Assembly (NCBI RefSeq): GCF_001620065.1
Contig: NZ_LQGV01000003.1
Coordinates: 1,116,001-1,180,000 of the forward strand
Direction of reading: 5' to 3'
Source: Microbacterium sp. TNHR37B
GTDB lineage: Bacteria; Actinomycetota; Actinomycetes; Actinomycetales; Microbacteriaceae
DNA length: 64,000 nucleotides
This document shows positions 61,479 through 64,000 of the stretch, piece by piece. Numbering within the stretch: the first letter of the stretch is position 1; each line of letters begins with the position of its first letter. The position numbers and the translations under genes were made by a program. Below the pieces are notes generated by a model. That model saw only the letters and a program-made list of their open reading frames with translations, was not told where the DNA came from and searched no databases.

Positions 61479-62053
61479 GATGACTCCTTCGTCGTGAGGG
61501 GTGGGAGGTGGTCGAACACCATCTCGCCGGCCTCGCGCAGCCGGCGTTCGAGCGCCGCGACCGGGTCGATGCCGCCGCTGGCTGCGTCGGCGAGAGCGAG
61601 GTGGGTGAGGGCGAGGAGCACCGTGGCGTGCGTGAGGGCGCGCGACGGGTCCACCTCGTCGCCCCGTTCCCGGAGTGCCTCAGCGATGTCGGTGCGTCCG
61701 AGGGTGAGTTCGTGGTCCCACACGGCCGCCATCTGCGGATCGTCCGCGATCACGGGGAGGAGCCGGCGGGTGCGCTCCGCGAAGGCGCCGCCGGCAGCCA
61801 CTCCGAACGCCCTCACCCAGGCTCCGGGTCCCCGGTCGGCCACGAAGGTGGCGATCAGCACCCGTCGGGCGTCGGCGAGCGCCGGACGCAGACAGTCTTC
61901 CTTGCGGGGAAACATGCGGTGAAACGTGCGGATCGAGATCCCCGCGGCATGGGCCAGCTCGGCCACCGAGGCAGAGCCGCCCGAGGCCGCGATCTCCCAC
62001 GTCGCGGCGAGAGAGGCATTCAGGACGTCGGCGTCGGAGCGTACGCGAGGCAT
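61475..62053 (-). CDS. TetR-family transcriptional regulator
   Basis: The 192-residue protein has an N-terminal TetR HTH (VAELAHAAGISIRTFHRMFPRKEDCL, about residues 29-54) and an all-helical ligand domain. It is the first gene of the pair with the alcohol dehydrogenase. The upstream sequence TTACGCGTAA (62064-62073) is a perfect palindrome suitable as its operator. Confidence 0.85.
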   Translation of the reverse strand: MPRVRSDADVLNASLAATWEIAASGGSASVAELAHAAGISIRTFHRMFPRKEDCLRPALADARRVLIATFVADRGPGAWVRAFGVAAGGAFAERTRRLLPVIADDPQMAAVWDHELTLGRTDIAEALRERGDEVDPSRALTHATVLLALTHLALADAASGGIDPVAALERRLREAGEMVFDHLPPLTTKESS

Positions 62054-62063
62054 ACCGGCACCT

Positions 62064-62073
62064 TACGCGTAAT
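62064..62073. promoter_or_regulatory. Palindrome TTACGCGTAA upstream of TetR gene
   Basis: A perfect 10-bp palindrome lies 11 bp before the TetR start, with TGACAG nearby as a possible -35 on the minus strand. It is a candidate autoregulatory operator. The rest of the gap to 62303 holds only a tandem 13-bp repeat CTCACCGCCTTCC (62121-62146). Confidence 0.4.
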
Positions 62074-62303
62074 GGCAGAAACTGTCACTACGTGCGGCGC
62101 GACCTCGCCCGGGCGCCGCCCTCACCGCCTTCCCTCACCGCCTTCCCTCAGGGCCGTCGCTCAGGGGTGTCGCGCGGGCTGTCGCACGGGCCAAAAGCAG
62201 GCGGAATCCGGCCGAATCGGCCGATGCCGCGCCGCCGCCGCCGGTGCGCCTGCTCTTGGCACGCGACGAGGGTGCGAGTCTGGCCGGCGGCCCGACTCGG
62301 CGC

Positions 62304-63236
62304 TTACGGAACCCGGTAGCCGGCGGCGCGGAACAGCTCGTACCACTCGGCGCGTGTCAGCGGCACGTCCGACCCCTGCGCGGCGCCGGTGACCCGCTCG
62401 GGCGTGGTGGTGCCGAGCACCACCTGCATCTGCGCAGGATGGCGAGTGATCCACGCCGTGGCGATGGCGATGGGCGGGACGTCGTACTGGGCTGCCAGCC
62501 GATCGATCACGGCGTTCAGCTCGGGGTACTCGTCGGAGCCGAGGAAGACGCCCGTGAAGAAGCCGGCCTGGAAGGGCGACCACGCCTGGATCGTGATGCC
62601 GTGAATGCGGCAGTACTCGACGATGCCTCCGCCGTCCAGCGTCACCGACTGGTCGGTCCCCTGCATGTTGGCGGCCACGCCCTGCGCGATGATCGGCGCG
62701 TGCGTGATCGACAGCTGGAGCTGGTTGGCCACGAGCGGCTGACGGACGGCCGTCTTCAGGAGCTCGATCTGCCCCGGGGTGTGGTTGGAGACCCCGAAGG
62801 CGCGCACCTTGCCGGCTGCCTCCAGCTCGTCGAACGCGCGCGCCACCTCATCGGGTTCCACGAGCGCGTCGGGACGATGCAGCAGGAGCACGTCGATGTA
62901 GTCCGTCCGCAGCGCGCGCAGCGACCCTTCCACCTGCCCCACGATCCGCTCGTACGAGAAGTCGAAGTACGGACCCTCCGGCACGATGCCGGCTTTCGTC
63001 TGGATCGTGATCTCAGCTCGCTCGGAAGGTGTCAGCTGCATCGCTTCGGCGAAGCGCTCTTCACACTGGTGCAGGTGGGAGCCGTAGATGTCGGCGTGGT
63101 CGAAGAAGTCGATCCCGGCATCCCGAGCGGTGCGCACGAGGGTGCGGATCTCGTCGTCGGACTTGTCGCTGATGCGCATGAGGCCGAGCACCACATTGGG
63201 TGCCTGCAGGGTGGGTCCGAGGGGGACGGTCTTCAT
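62304..63236 (-). CDS. Aldo/keto reductase
   Basis: The 310-residue AKR has the catalytic tetrad: Asp and Tyr in FFDHADIYG, Lys in TIQTKAG, and His in VLLLHRPDAL. GVSNHTPGQIELL and WITRHPAQMQVVLGTTTPERV match the YdhF-like branch. It is a NADPH-dependent carbonyl reductase; the substrate is unknown. It appears monocistronic. Confidence 0.9.
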   Translation of the reverse strand: MKTVPLGPTLQAPNVVLGLMRISDKSDDEIRTLVRTARDAGIDFFDHADIYGSHLHQCEERFAEAMQLTPSERAEITIQTKAGIVPEGPYFDFSYERIVGQVEGSLRALRTDYIDVLLLHRPDALVEPDEVARAFDELEAAGKVRAFGVSNHTPGQIELLKTAVRQPLVANQLQLSITHAPIIAQGVAANMQGTDQSVTLDGGGIVEYCRIHGITIQAWSPFQAGFFTGVFLGSDEYPELNAVIDRLAAQYDVPPIAIATAWITRHPAQMQVVLGTTTPERVTGAAQGSDVPLTRAEWYELFRAAGYRVP

Positions 63237-63377
63237 GGGTGGCTCCTGTCGTTCGGTGCGCTCTCACGCTAGATAGTCGCCTGCCGGAAGTCCACCGCCC
63301 GCGCCGCCCCAGGCGCCGCCCCACCGCGGCCGCCCGCCCGCGTCCGCCCGCCCGCCCCGCCAGCCGTCATCCCCCGC

Positions 63378-63464
63378 GTGCACAACGGCGGAGCCGGAGG
63401 GCGACACGCCGCGTCCCGGCGGGCAGGGGGCGGCGTGTCACCTCCCGCATCCGCCGTTGTGTAC
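63378..63464. repeat. Long imperfect hairpin (about 32-bp arms)
   Basis: Outer arms CACAACGGCGGA / TCCGCCGTTGTG (63381-63392 / 63450-63461) and inner arms GACACGCCGC / GCGGCGTGTC (63403-63412 / 63430-63439) are perfect. The 10 bp between them are partly complementary. The loop is 17 nt. It lies between the MFS and AKR genes (both minus strand) and could be an intergenic repeat element or a terminator without a T-run. Confidence 0.65.
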
Positions 63465-63491
63465 CCGGGAGAGGGGGTGCCCCGTGCGTGC

Positions 63492-64000
63492 TCAGCCGCG
63501 GGTGGTCGTCAGCGTGGCCGCGGGCGCGTCCGCCGTGCGGGGCCGGGTGAGGGTGGCAACGATCATGACGACCAGGGCGACCGCCGTCATCGCCGCCCCG
63601 GTCCAGATGGGAGCCGTGTAGCCCAGACCCGCAGAGATGGCGAGGCCCCCCACCCACGCGCCGACCGCGTTGCCCACGTTGAAGGCCGCGATGTTGGCAC
63701 CCGAGGCCAGCGTCGGTGCCTGGCCCGCGTAGACCATGATCCTGCTCTGGAGCCCGGGCGTCGCACCGAAGCCGAAGCCACCCATGAGGAACAGGAGCAG
63801 TACGGTGGCCGGGCCCGACGCCGCCACGAGGGCGAAGACGACGAGGATGCCGGCGAGGGCCGCGATGCAGACGAGGAGGGTGCCGTCGATGGAGCGGTCC
63901 GCGAACCGGCCACCCACGACGTTTCCCACCACGAGGCCGGCACCGAACACGACGAGCAGCCACGGCACGGCCCCCGGGGGGAACCCGCTCACCTCCGTCA
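63492..64000 (-). CDS. MFS transporter (C-terminal part, cut by window end)
   Basis: The frame continues past the window edge, so the N-terminal half lies outside. The visible part of about 169 residues has five to six transmembrane helices, with VVFGAGLVVGNVVGGRFADRS (MFS loop motif repeat) and VGNAVGAWVGGLAIS. The look is that of AraJ/YdhP-type sugar or drug exporters. Substrate unknown. Confidence 0.82.
   Translation of the reverse strand, partial: TEVSGFPPGAVPWLLVVFGAGLVVGNVVGGRFADRSIDGTLLVCIAALAGILVVFALVAASGPATVLLLFLMGGFGFGATPGLQSRIMVYAGQAPTLASGANIAAFNVGNAVGAWVGGLAISAGLGYTAPIWTGAAMTAVALVVMIVATLTRPRTADAPAATLTTTRG

Noticed and set aside
62121..62146. Tandem 13-bp repeat CTCACCGCCTTCC
   Set aside because: There are only two copies, in a GC-rich spacer, with no relation to a promoter or palindrome; probably slippage.

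Overview
The window is about 70 % GC with dense, short-spaced genes and frequent ATGA/GTGA overlaps. Its gene families (SecA2, actinobacterial-type Erm, VIT1/CCC1, LPXTG adhesin, AsnC and MmyB-type regulators) and its many leaderless promoters (TANNNT 6-7 nt before the start codon) point to a high-GC Gram-positive actinobacterium. It most resembles Microbacteriaceae (Microbacterium-like), judged from general family knowledge and not from a database search. About 56 protein genes are supported. No rRNA, tRNA, transposase, phage or CRISPR is visible, and the first and last genes are cut by the window edges.

Layout. 1-5989: a guanidino-compound catabolic operon (AruI-like decarboxylase, deiminase-type amidinotransferase, M20 carbamoylase, D-2-hydroxyacid dehydrogenase), then a convergent pair encoding a half-length, active-site-less EPSP-synthase relative and a double-domain AsnC regulator. 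6168-9258: TIM-barrel epimerase, Rieske oxygenase and its reductase. 9324-15370: mixed single genes (SRPBCC, prolyl iminopeptidase, SecA2, small membrane protein, phosphotransferase, DUF4304, lipoprotein). 15397-21938: a four-carbon acid-sugar cluster (OtnC, OtnK, SAF oxidoreductase, MFS, lactonase-type amidohydrolase, DeoR). 21942-25722: a resistance-like cluster with an erm gene behind a ribosome-stalling type attenuator, a small kinase, an MFS exporter and MerR. 26352-31808: XRE-cupin regulator, NMT1/SsuA-type ABC importer, amidohydrolase and DUF1028, a compact uptake-and-degradation unit of unknown substrate.

31809-38673: a pyrimidine tract and two 63-bp inverted-repeat units, a membrane protein, two copper P1B-ATPases with CopZ behind a CsoR-type palindrome, and a sugar O-acetyltransferase. 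38682-43937: a 1320-residue LPXTG adhesin and a Tat-exported protein. 44136-48282: yybP-ykoY-type manganese riboswitch, TerC, a CorC/HlyC-type protein, and a two-component system. 48297-51065: a flavinylated extracytosolic electron-transfer module (ApbE, FMN-binding protein, ferric-reductase-type membrane protein). 51174-58406: VIT1-type transporter, and a glycerol operon (glpD, glpK, membrane alpha/beta hydrolase) divergent from a SorC regulator. 58412-64000: MmyB-type regulator with SDR, zinc alcohol dehydrogenase with TetR, aldo/keto reductase, and a truncated MFS gene.

The best candidates for something new are the leaderless erm attenuator, the degenerate half-AroA protein in an AsnC operon, the ABC/amidohydrolase/DUF1028 unit, and the paired 63-bp inverted-repeat elements.
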